The notes under the pieces: model-generated | Told to the model about the DNA's origin: nothing | Database searches by the model: none | What the model saw: the letters and a program-made list of their open reading frames with translations, nothing else | Part shown: positions 17,445 to 32,235 of the stretch, piece after piece | How positions within the stretch are numbered: the first letter of the stretch is position 1 | Layout of the letters: each line of letters begins with the position of its first letter | DNA from: Latrodectus hesperus | Taxonomy: Eukaryota; Arthropoda; Arachnida; Araneae; Theridiidae | Assembly: GCA_037975125.1 (NCBI GenBank) | Contig: CM075853.1 | Span: 55,702,091-55,766,090 of the forward strand | DNA length: 64,000 nucleotides | Direction of reading: 5' to 3' | Program-made: the position numbers and the translations under genes

Positions 17445-18709
17445 GTACATGTAAACATATTATATTAAAATAAATATGCATTTAATAACTATAACGGAAA
17501 CTCTATGATTTTAAGAGAAATAACTATTAACAAATTCAGAGTAAATATATTGTAATTAAAATAATTACTTTAATTCTCATTTAAATTTTTCTTAGAAACA
17601 ATGTTTATTAACACATTCACTTTAAATATAGAAAAAATATTCTTCATCTCTATTTTTTTTTACATATTTCTTGTTTGGAAATCTGAACATGTTGCATTAA
17701 AATGTTTTTCCAAATTCAAACAAAATTTGAATTTTAATATAAATTATTAAATAATTAAAAAACAATATTGAATGTTGAAAATAACTGCAGAAATTTCCTA
17801 ATTCTTATGAAATTATTAATTAAAATTACTTTTGTTTTTTTTTAATTGTTTGCTTCAAAATTTAAAAGAAAATGATATCAAAAAACTAAATTCTGTTTAT
17901 ACAACATAACACGAAGAATTTAAGTAATCATTATACAAATTATAATAACAATTAAATATTTAAATTATGATAATTTATTTCTGTTTTTTAATTAATTACA
18001 AATCATAAGAACTGAGGAAATATTTCTAATTTCATAACATTGTTATTCATCGTTTACTCTAATTAATTTTTTAATATCTTTTCAATCGAAGAGTTTCTTA
18101 TTTTAAATTACATTTTGTTACATTGTTTTCATATTTTGTTTGTATACAATCTGTCCTACCAGCGGTGTTCTACAAGCTTTATTGGACTGTTAAAATTATC
18201 TTTATAAAAACTGATAAGCTTGAAAAGTTTCAATGATTTCTAAGTTAGAAAATTAGCTTAAATGTTTTTATCATAAAATATGATGTGTTGCACTTAAGCT
18301 TTTATTTCGTTCTACTTCTTGTATATATTTGTTGTTAAAGGTTACATTAATGTATTCTACATATGGATTCATATAATGGTACATATTCAGTTAAAATCAT
18401 AGATTCATTATATAGTCATTAATGTAATTTTTAATCGTGGTATGTTTTTTTCATTTTAATAGAAAAATAATGTTAAAGAAATATATTTAATTTGTTCACA
18501 ATGATTTACATAGTTTATTGCACAAATTATTTAAAACGATTTTTAGATGTTGTTCATTATTTTAGATGAAATTATTTTAAAAGATAATTCAGTACTAGAA
18601 ACAATTTCAAATTTAATTCAACAAAATATGTTTTTAATTGTGTATTTTATTTCAAAAACAATTTCCCAACAATGTCGCGAAATTTAATTAATTGAATCAC
18701 TGGGGTATG

Positions 18710-18795
18710 TTAAAGTTCATGAGGACTTTTAAAAACAAAACGCGTTGCTTCTTTGAGACATTTTGCGATGCATTTTTCTCTTGTCATAGCCAAAA
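18710..18795 (-). CDS. Candidate short coding exon, unidentified
   Basis: On the minus strand the frame includes LAMTREKCIAKCLKEATR and ends FKSPHEL-stop. A possible acceptor (TCTTCTAACAAAG) lies just upstream. The Cys/Lys/Glu/Arg-rich composition stands out locally, but the stretch is only 28 codons and I have no family assignment. Confidence 0.15.
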
Positions 18796-19324
18796 CTTTG
18801 TTAGAAGATTAGATCTTACAATGTAAGAAGGAAATCCTCAGAGTGATGTTTATAATTAAAATTTGTAATTAATTTAAAGTTCTTACATGAAGGAAATAAG
18901 GATGAGAAATCAGTTTCTCTTTTTTTAAACTTGATTTAAAGATTCCTATATGTTCTTCTGAATGAATTTTATTCAAAATGATTTTAAAAATATACTTTAA
19001 AAGAAATTTGCTGATTAAAAAATAATGTATTCAATATATTAGTAAATAATGTTGACTTCTAAATTTTTTATTAATATTTCATATACTTGCTTCTCTTATT
19101 TTGCAATCTTTTATGTCATAAAATGCTCTAGAAATAATATTGAAATTATATAGGTGTAGAATGTTTTGAATTTTTTGAAATTTTTTTAAATTATTTTTAT
19201 TCTTAATTCAATGTATTAAATTGATTTTCTGTATTGATACTTTAATTTGATATGATAGTATCTTAAATTAATAATTTATGCATGTCTATATCAAGTTATG
19301 AAATATTGTGATTTACATTTTGTT

Positions 19325-19526
19325 TCAGTTTGAAGGCATTTTCAATAGCTTTATTAAGATTTTCACTTTTCTTTCATTCAAGTAAAGTATTTCCAAAAGC
19401 CACTGGTGTATAGTGTTGATATAAATTTGTACAACAGTTGTAGGCAAAGTTGGGGTGATTTTCAATAAAATATCATATAGAAATAAATTAGAAAACATCC
19501 TTTTTATGAGCATCATTAGGGTGTAT
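19325..19526 (-). CDS. Candidate 3'-terminal coding exon, unidentified
   Basis: Minus strand. The acceptor CTTGCTAATTTGCAG is followed by one base and 66 open codons to TGA. The frame includes TLPTTVVQIYINTIHQWL and LNERKVKILIKLL. Reading starts within the frame YTLMMLIKRM, which also offers Met codons. Length plus a good acceptor makes this one of the better exon candidates. It is Leu/Ile-rich and I recognise no domain. A nearby AATAAA on the minus strand was not established. Confidence 0.2.
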
Positions 19527-22500
19527 CTGCAAATTAGCAAGTTGCTTATGAACTCAAAATGGATTCACTAGATTCCACTAAAAATGTAAGTGAAACAGGC
19601 ACTCACTTTAAATCCATTACAAGCAACAAAAACACATATAAATTTTTTTATTGACATTTATATTCAACTTGGTAAAACAGCGGCATACCTTGGTACTTAA
19701 AATATTTTACATGATTGCTTATTTAAATTAATTGCCTGACTAACTATAAACTGTAGAGACATAGAAATACAATCTTTTGAAAATGTTTTATAAGTTTAAT
19801 ATACTTTGCTTAGTAAAATTACTATCATATTGTAATTTGTGTCAGCTTTGTGTTATAACTGTTATCAGAGCTATGAAAGATATGATTACAAACGCATAAT
19901 TTGCTATCAGCAATGAATACTTCCTAAAATTGAATATTTTAAAACTTAAATGTAAAAATATAATTTATTTATTATTTTCCATACATAATGAATTTAGGTT
20001 ATGAATAAATATTTGATCTTACAGATTATAAAAACAAATATGTACAATCTGATGAAAGAAAAAAATATTTTCTAAAATTTTGATTAAACTTAAGTTTAAC
20101 TGTTATTAAGTACAGCAATTAAATTACATTAATTACCTTACAATATATGTGAAAGAGAATTGGTATGAGATCTATTTTAAAATATTTTTGAATAGTTAAA
20201 AAACATCTTAAATTATTTTAAGGAACTGCAATCTTTATATTTCTGTCTTTATCTATTCATCCATCTATTCATCAATCAATCTATCTGTGCATATATATAT
20301 CTGTACACGTAAGTTTGCATTTGTAGATCTAATACTAAAGTTAATACTGAGATGGAAAATTAAATTAAATTTTTATAACACTCTTATTTTATCTAATGTT
20401 ATGTAAGGAATTATTTTACATAAATTTAATCTAAAATTTCTTATTCTTAACAAAAATTGCTTGTCACTCTAAATTATTGGGAATGCATGGAGAAGGTGAA
20501 GATTTTTGTTAGATATACATTCCAAAATAGAGTGTTTATTGAATGGAAATTTATCTTATTTTAAATTCTGCAAATGATTGCATTCTTCTGTTTTTGCGAA
20601 ATATTTTTCATTTTAATAATTGAGTTGGAAAATCTACAAGATCAAATAATTTAAGTGATGAAAAAATATTAAACCTTTGATGATTTCATAAAGAAATATT
20701 TTTATTTCTACTACTTTCAGTTAAACTTTTGTCTCACTTTTGAAAGTTAAATCCAAACTAATAGTGAAATATTTAACTTTAAATACATATTTTCTGAGAT
20801 GATTGTTATTACTTATATAGAAAAATATATATTGATCAAAAGCATTTCATGAAAGCATTCATCAAAAGCATTCAAAGAAGTACAAAAGGTTTTGTAGTTT
20901 GGTTTTTGCTGATATCATTAGTCTGCTCAGGCATGACATATTTTTAAACTTACATGAAAGCCATGAATAATTGTAGTAAAATATTTGCAAAAGTTGTTTT
21001 TATGTTTTAAAATTAAATTTAACTTTTGTTATTTAACAAAACATGCCTTTGAAATTAAAGATATACAAATTGCCATTGCTAAGACATTTTACATTTCCAA
21101 AAATTGTAAGATACTAGTGGATGATTTCAAATTATATATAATGACTAATATAGAACTTTTTAGCACAGAAATGGTATAGAAAATCCAGAATCATAGAATG
21201 CTGCTTCTTTTTTTTTGGAGTTATGAGATAGATGATAGTGATTAAGACAGGCTGAGTTTTTATCGCAAAGAATCACAGGAGAGTGTTTGGAGAATAATTT
21301 GCAAATTTCTAGATAGAAAATTGAACTAGGTGACCAAGGAAAGTATTTTCAGAAGCCTCAGTCTTGCTAAGTTAACGCTTCATTTTATTCTTTCACAGAG
21401 ATGAAGTATATGGGTAATCAGGATTACAAATTGCAATGTTCGAGCCTATCAATAATTGTCCGACCAAAAGTCGAATAACCCATCTTATCAGTTTGGAAAC
21501 TAATCGTAGCAATAATATGATAAATAAGAATTTAACTAATACTTTTTCAATATATAATTTCCTTGTAGGCAATCTAGCATTCAAACAGAAACTAGTATCT
21601 AGCTGCACTTTTATAAATTAGCTTTTAAAAAATGAATTGTTTTTACATACTTTACTTAGTTAAATAATATGCTCATAAGTAATAAAATTTTAATGAGTTG
21701 TACCTAATTAAAAAAAACTAAAAGTTGAAATTATCATTTACAGTTCACTTTAAATAAAAAAATATTTTATCATGAAAATGTAACTAATTATACATCAGAA
21801 ATATATTCAAGTATATTTTACAAAGATTTAATTTTCCATTAAGTAAGAAATTGTGAAGGTATTAAAATATGTTATTTATAAATATTACAAAAAATTAATA
21901 ATTAAAATAAATTTTATAAACTATTAGAAAGTCTAATAAATTCTCTTTTTTTATGATCCATATCAATAATTGTTGGATCACACACACAACTCCTCAGACA
22001 ATTTATGACTGAATAGTAATGTAAATTAAAGAAATTTTGATTAGTAAATATTATAAATGTCAGTTTTGAATACATAATGAATTTTTGGATAATTTGATTT
22101 ACTCGAATGAACATAATAGATAATTATATTCCATATTCCTGCAATATGTAATTTCAGATTAAATTAATGCAGGTTAACACGCCATTTAAAGTTAACATCT
22201 TTTATTTACCTGTAGTTATCAGTATTAGTTTTTTGAGATTTGAGAGTCATCACCTTTAGAAAAAAAACATTTTATTAGATAAAATTATATGGTGAACATT
22301 ATTTTTTCTGTAAACATTTTTTAATTTATGAAATATTCTCAGTTGTCTGAAAAATATTAACATTTTTGAAATTTTCAGTATGAATGTTTCTCAATATTTA
22401 CATATTTATCTTTTCTATAAAATTTACCATTTCATTTTACAGCTTTAGAAAGAACATTGAATTTTTAAGATGATGACAGTTAGAAAGCACTAAGAATGTT

Positions 22501-23097
22501 AAAAACAATTACATATGTTTTCTAAAGAGTATATACGAAAAATATTATTGTATGAAATTAAATTTATTTATATCCACACTGTTAAATGTTACTATTAAAA
22601 TATTTCTAAGGTTCTACTATTATAAATAACTGTCATAGGTTTTGGAATCTTATTTTAAATAAATTTTTATTAATTCATATTTATCATTAGATAAATGCAT
22701 AATATTTGACTTTATTTTACTAAAATAATACATAAGAAAATATGCATAAGTATACAAAGTGAAATAAATAGTAAGATTTACAAAAATGAAAAATATCTTT
22801 AGTCAATAAATATAAATTGCAGTAATGATAAAAAAATCAAAGCTGTAAAAATACCGAATGTGTAATAAAATTCTTAGAATAACGTTATATCCAATCATTT
22901 GATATAGGGATTTACGAGGAACAAATTATTTTTAGATACATTATATTGTCATAAATTTTCTGTAAGTTTTTTTCTCGATTTTTGGAAAATAATCTATATT
23001 ATTATTACTGAAATTTCCTTGCAAAAAAATGTCACTGAATTTCAAAAATTCACTTCAGGAAAGTCTTAATATCTTTTTGGTAATAATTTTTCAAAAG

Positions 23098-23247
23098 GAA
23101 GAAAGTAAACTGCTTTATGCTGCCATGAGGGAAGTGCTTATTTATTTGCAAATTGAACTTCGAATATTCTTTAACATACATTTCATTTCAGTAATGCGGT
23201 CCGATCGTAAGTGCTGTCTAATGACTTTTCCTAGAACCAAGTGCTGA
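23098..23247 (+). CDS. Candidate coding exon, unidentified
   Basis: After an AAAAG acceptor-like site the frame reads EESKLLYAAMREVLIYLQ, then RSDRKCCLMTFPRTKC before TGA. The same frame extends upstream to a Met at 23029. A consensus GTAAGT donor lies inside it at 23207, and a TTTCATTTCAG acceptor at 23181-23191, so exon limits are ambiguous. Composition is more protein-like than most chance frames here. Family unknown. Confidence 0.17.
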   Translation, partial: EESKLLYAAMREVLIYLQIELRIFFNIHFISVMRSDRKCCLMTFPRTKC

Positions 23248-24890
23248 GGGGAAATTTTTGAATCTTGCTGCTCACTTTAGTAAAATATTTATAAAAGTTA
23301 ATAGAGTTATTTATAGTTCCGTAGTAATAGTCCTTCTTTATGTTTTGCCAGTAATGGTGGTTAAATATTTAGTACGATTTAAAAGTGTTAAATTTATAAC
23401 TAAAGAGTCAGAAAAGTAATTTTAAAAGCCATTTTGTGAAATATTTTGTAAGAAATTTGATTTTCAAAAAACTAACTTTCAAGATGCAAATGTAATGTTA
23501 TTTATTACAATAGAAACTGTAAATGAAATTTTACGCTTCATTATTTTCCTACAAAGTAACGGATTTTCTAGTTTAAGAAATTTCTTCTTACTTGAGATTA
23601 CTTTATATGAATAAATAATATCTTTTAAACATCAAGAAGTTGAAATTTTATTCTTTTATTGACAAAAGAAAATAAAGTTTTGAAAAAAAATATTTAAAAC
23701 GAGAAATAATAAAATCAAGCATTAAAATTTTATTAGTATATAGTATCAAATTAATTAGTTTATATGAATGTATTCCGATGTAAAAAATATCGTAACTACA
23801 CTTTTGCCATTTTATTTGAATATGATAAATAATCACAACAAAAGAATTAATTATCATAGCTTTGATCCCCTGTGCAAAAATTAACAAATATTATTTTTGT
23901 TTATTTATTGTTCTAATTAAAATCTAAAAGAATTCAAAATATATATATCGTAAAATTAATTGAATTTAAAATCTTATTGCTACAATCAAATCAAATAAAA
24001 ATTAATTCTAATAATTTTTCTAAATACTCTCGTCCAATAAATATTCAAATCCACTGCTCGGAAAAAAAAAGTTAACCCATCAAACTCAGGGATAAATCTA
24101 TGCGAAAGACAACGAAACAAGAGAAATAAGTCATAAAATGTTTTATGGCATCCTTAATTCTTAGAAATAGCCTAAGGAATAAGAATAGAATGTTTAGGAG
24201 AGGGGTTTGGTTACGTGTAATGGACATTAAATATTTCATTGAAAAAAAGTTAATTAATTTTTTATGTTTGTGTAATAACTATATATGTAGGCATAAATTT
24301 TACATGAGTTTAATTTATAACAAGCTTACGCTGTGCAAGATAGTATTCCAATTTCAGATACATTTATTAACCCAATTAATAAATAGAGTGAACTAGATTT
24401 TATTTTTTACAGTAATTTTGTAGAGATGACTATTAGAATTATTTTACTGAACACAGTTAAATCTATTTAAATAGAATTGTTTTGACATGAGTCAAATTGA
24501 GATGACAAACTCCGAAATTAAAGGTATAATAGCAATGATTAACATCTAAAATCAATCACACTTTGTCGTGGAAATAATAATTAGCTGTGTTTATGAATTC
24601 AACTATTTGGTTGGCACAATATAATAACATCAAAGAATTTCACAAATCAACCTAATTATACTTTAACACACTTTGATAAGTTATATTTTGGACTGTTTTA
24701 TTTGAGATTTTCATATAATTTTAATTTTATTTTAGCAATTTCGCCTGTGTATAGCCATACATAATGCTGTTAATTAATTAGTTCTTGGTATTGTTAATCA
24801 GAGACATTGCTTGATGTTAGAAGAATAAAGAACTTATTGGTATCATTTTTATATGTTTGAAATATCACATATTGACAATATAATAGTTAC

Positions 24891-26588
<1,698 letters not shown>

Positions 26589-26945
26589 TCACAAAATAGA
26601 CATGAAATGAAGACAGGACAGGTGAATACAGAAAAAAATCATAAACGAGATGACCGGAGTCATTGCCCCAAGTTCTCTGGCTTGCTGATAAAGCGATGAT
26701 TCAAAACTGCCATGCAGTGCACCACAATGTTGGAGGTGGTTCCTATTCATGGGCTCTGCGACGTTGCAGAGCAGATAGTCGGGTGAATTTAAAATACAAA
26801 TTCGGTGCAAGTGTTCAGCCAGACAATATTGAAAATCAGGAGTCCACAACTTCACAATGTGAATGATCAGGCATATTCAGAAGATTGTCTTTCCAACGCT
26901 TGGCTTTTATTTTTTCTTGTAGTTTAGAAGCTTGAATTTTTTTTA
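26589..26945 (-). mobile_element. LINE 3' fragment with C-terminal CCHC motif
   Basis: The minus-strand frame 26589-26855 contains CLAEHLHRICILNSPDYLLC, then NRNHLQHCGALHG. The pattern CxxxxxxxxxxxLLCN...HLQHC is the C-terminal zinc-knuckle-like tail of non-LTR retrotransposon polyproteins, after the reverse transcriptase. Upstream in another frame lies KIKAKRWKDNLLNMPDHSHC (to about 26945), so a frameshift separates the two parts. The sequence differs from the 4-kb LINE tail, which points to a separate family. The reverse transcriptase is missing. The GC-richer stretch at 26990-27140 may be more of this element, but I could not identify a domain there. Confidence 0.8.
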
Positions 26946-28400
26946 AAAACTTGTTTTAGATACAGTTTTACAGAGTAGTAAGAAATCTCTGTGTGCCTTG
27001 GCTAGAGAAGACCTATACCCCACTTTGCGAAGAAGTCCGTCTGCTCCTTTCCATAAATGCTACTGTGAGATAACATGTAGAAAGCTGTAGACCACTTTAC
27101 CATATGAAATACGTTTCCAGGGTGCACCACTTGAAGGTAAGTCAACTTTGCACCCCAGTTCAAAATTTTCATATTTGTTTCTTTTTTAACATTGAATTTT
27201 GTATCAGTTAATAATTTACTAATTAAGTGTTAAGTATAGTCTTTTCTGCATATTTCGTAAATTATTTCTGTTGATATATCTAAAACAAAAACACAAAGAT
27301 TAAAATTAACCTTTATAGTAAGAATCCTTTAATGATGAATCTATTTAAAATGTAAGACTAAAATAACTAATTAAATGATGTCAAAATATTTAAAAATTAG
27401 TAAATGTTAATATATATTCAAATCTATTCAAAATAAGAAGTAATTAGACTTTCAAAAATTACTTAAATATTCATGGCTTCAGTCTTCAAAGGTAGTGAAA
27501 AATATTGCAGTCACATTTAGCTAATGTGACTGCAATATATTTCATTCTAATTTTTAATACATCACTCTAGTTAATGATTGCAATTTAACAAATTATTATG
27601 TGAAAAATAATATTCCCTTATTATTATACTCTCAAGAAGAAATAGATCTACGATAGTTTGTGAGAGAATTGATAATCGATTGTTTATTCCTTTAAATGAG
27701 CACCATGTTTATGTTTCTGAATTTTGAAACTTTTGAAAATATGTTCATTATTTCATAAAATAAAATACTCATAAGAAAGATTAAAGAGATAAATCATATG
27801 GATAGCCAAATATTCAAAATACACTACGCACTGCATTATATTTGTAGTAAATCAAATTAGCCTCTTATAATTTGTATATAATATAGCATTTTTTAATCAA
27901 ATGACTTTTACTTATGCCAATATTATTACAATAAACATCAATTGATATTCCATTCAGAGGCTAATTATGATAATCTGGGGATTTTATGTCAATAAAACTA
28001 AAATTATGTTTTGAGTTTTTAAATTAATTATTATTATAATTGATGTTCTCAAATATTTCAAATCAACCATCTTTTCTAAATAATTCATATAAAAATTTAA
28101 AAAGCTAAGAAATACTGGAGATTTTGAAATAAAATGTTTATTGAAATGAATAATAGAAAGGGAAATCTTATTGAAATAAACATAAACCTTCATTTTTTTA
28201 TAAAATAAAAACAGTATTCTTAAGGATTTTACTAGTGCAAAAAATTTCACATTGCTTTTGTTATTATTATGCTTATAATAGAAATACTTGAAATCTAAAG
28301 TTTGCTATTTCTTCGTGAAATTTAGTATAAAATAAAAGTTAATTTCTCATGTAAAGTATTATAAGCAGGATATGAAAATACTTAGCATTCTGGCATATGT
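26946..28400. other. Stretch between LINE and Tc1 remnants
   Basis: A GC-richer pocket at 26990-27140 ends in GAAG|GTAAGTC, a donor-like site preceded by TTTCCAG. A real gene edge or transposon debris are both possible, and I could not find a convincing frame. The rest is AT-rich with one palindrome (27497-27543). Confidence 0.5.
27497..27543. repeat. 47-bp hairpin, 20 of 21 bp paired
   Basis: Arm 27497-27517 (GAAAAATATTGCAGTCACATT) pairs with 27523-27543 with one mismatch. The loop is TAGCT. Outward pairing continues for about three bases. The five-base loop is small for a microRNA precursor, so a short inverted-repeat remnant is more likely. Confidence 0.9.
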
Positions 28401-29820
28401 TATATTGGCATACAAAAGCTATTGAACAATCGGATTTTTGCACCCAGATTTCAAATGGAAGAATGTAGAAACACCAAATTCAGTTGACAAGTGCATATAT
28501 AATAATTATAATGACAATAATAAGGACTAAGCCCACCCCTACCTGAATGCATTACCAGCATTGACTTTCCATATTGTCAATCGGGTTGTCGATTACTGAA
28601 ATAAATATCAAAGACTAGCAAAAGAATATGTATATAAATTGTTTTTCACCTATCATACAAATCTTGGTGGAGGTTTTAAACCTGTAGCTTGTCAACTGAG
28701 ACAGTCCCAAAGATGCTGTTTGGAATTTAATCTGAAGATCGAAATGGCAATAGTATACATTTAAACCAATACCCTCAACATATTCTTCAGTTACTGTAGC
28801 TCAATGAGGCAGTGCATTATCGTCTATCAGAATGAATTTATCACCATTTGCTCCCGCATATAAACACACATAATGTTCAAAGACATCCTCTCAATGTATC
28901 ACATAAATCCTAGTTCCTCCCTGGAACACGTGCCGGTCATTGTGACATCTGAGTGCGATCCCATCCAAAATCATTTTTCTACCAACGCGGTAAAGGGTGT
29001 CTTTCCATAGTGTTGGACTGCCGGTATCTGGTGCTTTGTTCCCTCAAAAACATCGTCTCTCGTGTGGATCTGGACTTATCTGTAATAAAGTACAGATTCC
29101 CATTACTGTCTAGTCTATGACATGTGTTTCTTGCCCAAGATATAGGGGCTGTTCTCTACCTAACAAACACACTCTGATTACTTTACATTGAGACCTGCAT
29201 TGTGAAGATACCTTCGCATTGTGGTAGATATCGTCTCCTTGATTCGTCTAGTAGATTCGTCTCCTTGATACTAAAAAGTGTGATGCAACAAACTGCTGTA
29301 TAGAAATGTTTTTTTTCTTTTTCTAATCAAAAGATATATAAAACAGTTTTTGCAGCAGTTGTAATTCGTCATCTGTCTGAAAGAGTTCTTCTGAACACAG
29401 AAGCTTAAATTTGATATTGATTCCAGAGACAGAGGACCACACTAACATAAACATTATATCACCTAACAGCATCAAGCTGTAACATTTTCATTTATCGGAC
29501 TGACGGCCATCTTAATAAATCGAAGAAACGGCTTCTCTCAGACATTGTGAGCTCCCACTGAGTGTAGTCAACGAATATCCTAACAAAAGTCAAAAATCAA
29601 CAAAAACTACTTCCATAATTACCAAAGTTTGATATAAGCCTAGTTTTCTCTCAATTAAAATGCTGGATTTTTTACAAAGAAAGTGGTAGCTTAGTTATTT
29701 ACATAAATTTACATAAAATCTATTCGATCAATTATATAAACTATAAATTTTATTCTTGTGTCATTTTTTATGATGAGCTTCAAAAACTATGCTGTTCCTT
29801 AACTTTTAGAGGCCAGCTTA
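28401..29820 (-). mobile_element. Tc1-like element (copy B) with both terminal repeats
   Basis: The left end reads TATATTGGCATACAAAAGCT then ATTGAACAA. The right end, read inward, is TAAGCTGGCCTCTAAAAGTT then AAGGAACAG. These are diverged inverted repeats, each bounded by TA, the Tc1 target duplication. The element is about 1.42 kb, on the minus strand. Its 5' region (29390-29640) is clearly similar to 62400-62640 in copy D, including the shared TTGATATTGATTCCAGAG, so the two belong to one family. It carries a broken transposase. Confidence 0.88.
28640..29280 (-). pseudogene. Tc1-like transposase pseudogene (copy B)
   Basis: Read on the minus strand across several frames. The block around the first catalytic Asp is LYFITDKSRS (about 29070-29090). 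Then come MILDGIALRCHNDRHVFQGG (about 28930-28985), with the usual GI..HGR.DLHVF-type strand, and FILIDDNALPH with the second Asp (about 28804-28836). EEYVEGIGLNVYY follows, and after a frameshift QHLWDCLS and TGLKPPPRF (about 28660-28720), which match the usual H.WD.LGR...RQPPPR tail. The third acidic residue, normally in LNPIEH, is not recognisable (LQIKFQ). Stops interrupt several blocks. The element is inactive. Confidence 0.85.
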
Positions 29821-30671
29821 CAAAAAAAGATTGCTTTAACGTTAAAAATATTGCAATTTATAGTTTTCTAAGCCTGCTACTCATCTCATATTTTTTGAAG
29901 AATACTAATATGAGTTCATGAAGAACTTAGTGAATTCCTTGAAGTGAGTCATTAGACATGCTCTATTAAAGCTTGTATAGTAATGAATATGTTATTCACA
30001 AGCATTGTTGAACCTATTAACTCAAAATATAACATGAATTAAGAAGTTAATTGATTTAATAATTTGATTTGCTGCAAAATGAGATGAAAAAAACGTTAAC
30101 AAAAATATAATGGTATGATAACATAGATATGCATTTTAATACACGGTGCTTAAATGCTTTTTACTCTGATAAGAGTGATAAACATTACCCTAGATGTAAA
30201 TGTTGCACTACACTTAATTCAGTTTTCAATCAAATTAGTCCCTCGTAAGAAAATACGTTTAACTAAGTTTGAAAAATAAATAAACCAAGCAACACTATAC
30301 AGAATGTTACAATGTTAAGATAATTGTTCCATGTACTTTCAGTTATTTTTTTAAATTTCAAATAATTTTATTGTAAAGAATCATTTTCTTAGATTGTGAT
30401 AGTTAAATAGTAAAATATATTTGATTATTCATTTACCTACATACTTATTTACCACACTATAATATTTAAAATATTAAAAAGTAGTAAAATTTTTAATTAC
30501 TCATGTACGTACTAACTTTTAATTCTAATCAGAATCTCATTTTACTTTTAATTATTAACAGAAATTTAAATGTTTCAGTATTTAAAATGCATGATGAAAC
30601 TATTTGGATAATTTTTGTTACTTCAAATAATTAATTAATAGAAACTTTGCAATATGTTCTATAATTTGCAT

Positions 30672-30888
30672 GCGTTAATGCGGTATAACAAAGATTGTAA
30701 ACAAATCTTTTTTAAAATTTATAAATTCTAGAATAACGATATATATAACATACGACCGTGTAAATTACAGATGATCTATTATAATTCAGTTAACCACAAA
30801 ATATTGTACCAAGTTGTGTACCTATCTCAGTATCGGTTACTAACATTCCCTCTCGACTTTACATAATGATAAATCAGCGTTAATGCGG
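30672..30888 (+). repeat. Two identical 12-mers, 205 bp apart
   Basis: GCGTTAATGCGG occurs at 30672-30683 and 30877-30888 in direct orientation. With six G/C bases it should be rare in this background. Flanks do not align beyond it, so it could be coincidence or the edge of an old short element. Confidence 0.5.
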
Positions 30889-31070
30889 AGCTAAATTTAT
30901 CATCAAAATATGCCAAAATCTACAATGCATAGTATGTGAGCAATCAGAATATAAATGGTGTATATTATTCATAGTATTATACATAAATATAAATTAGTTG
31001 CTTTATTGTAGTACTTAAATGCTGTGCATGCTTTAAAATATATATTCAGTTTATCATCTATCATTATCTC

Positions 31071-31131
31071 TATCAAAATAACAGTAATAAATAAATATAT
31101 ATATATATATATTTACTACTGTTATTTTGAT
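31071..31131. repeat. Inverted repeat with TA-repeat core
   Basis: TATCAAAATAACAGTAATAAAT (31071-31092) is inverted at 31110-31131 with one or two differences, around an alternating TA core of about 18 bases. Weaker pairing continues outward (GTTTATCATCTATC versus GGATAATAAAC), giving total arms near 45 bases. The shape resembles a decayed palindromic MITE with a TA tract at its centre. Confidence 0.85.
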
Positions 31132-31801
31132 GGATAATAAACTCAATATAATAATAATATGTTGGAATTAGCATAAGAAAATTTACTTTGAAATCTTAAT
31201 TCCATATATATATGAATTATATATGGATTGTTTTTGTGTCTTATTTTAATCTCCATATATATACATATAAATGCAAAACATGCATCATGTTTATGAAAAG
31301 ATACATGAATTATAATATGAAATAAATCGTCAATTTACTTTCAATTTGGTGAGATATTCACTTTAGATTTTTTTAATCTAAAGCGTGAAAAAATTATGTT
31401 CGTTAAATATAATATCTTAAATGTATATTTTATTTAGTAAGAAATTAAGATTAATTTATTTCCGAAATCTTAAAACATTTTTATTTCTTTTTCAACAGAC
31501 TATTTATCAAGCAAAGTTTACCATTTATCAGAATTGTTTAAACTTGACCTTATTTAAAATAATCAATGTAGCTTAGAATTGTAATTTTGAATATTTGCAT
31601 AGTTTCCAAAATTATAGTAGCATTAATGTTAGGCAAAAATATGTTTAAAATATTTTAAAAAATAAAATCTGTATACTATTTTATAATCACATAATATATT
31701 TCGCACGAGAAAAGGGAAAGGAATGAAAATCCTGAAAATGTTAATTTTTTAAGCATAATTATAAAAAAGTTTAAAAAAACATGAAGTAAGTTTTATAATA
31801 A

Positions 31802-32011
31802 ACAAGGCGCGAAAAATTCTGCACTTGGAAAATTCCTTTCCTAATGCAAAGATCAATCGAACAGATTAAAATGCTTCAGCAAATGACTTTGAAAATAAGT
31901 TTTTTGGAATCGCAATTTTCCAACCCTCTAGTTAGATTTTTAGAAACCATGAAATTATTCACATTATATTTCCAGCGATCATCGAATAAAATTATTACTT
32001 TGGATAAATAA
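31802..32011 (+). CDS. Open frame of 69 codons, unidentified
   Basis: The plus-strand frame begins right after two stops and contains [17 protein letters not shown] and [14 protein letters not shown]; the first Met leaves 55 residues. Composition is fairly balanced for this window. Just downstream lies the compound microsatellite. No start context, splice signal or family is persuasive; chance or transposon origin is likely. Confidence 0.12.
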   Translation, partial: TRREKFCTWKIPFLMQRSIEQIKMLQQMTLKISFLESQFSNPLVRFLETMKLFTLYFQRSSNKIITLDK

Positions 32012-32027
32012 CTGTATTAAGCAAATT

Positions 32028-32235
<208 letters not shown>

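Noticed and set aside
21420..21500. Possible tRNA or tRNA-like sequence on the minus strand (GGCTCGAACATT resembles a B box)
   Set aside because: No A box at a proper distance, no closing acceptor stem, and the B-box match is poor.
26663..26866. Plus-strand 67-codon open frame
   Set aside because: It is antisense to the LINE C-terminal domain on the minus strand.
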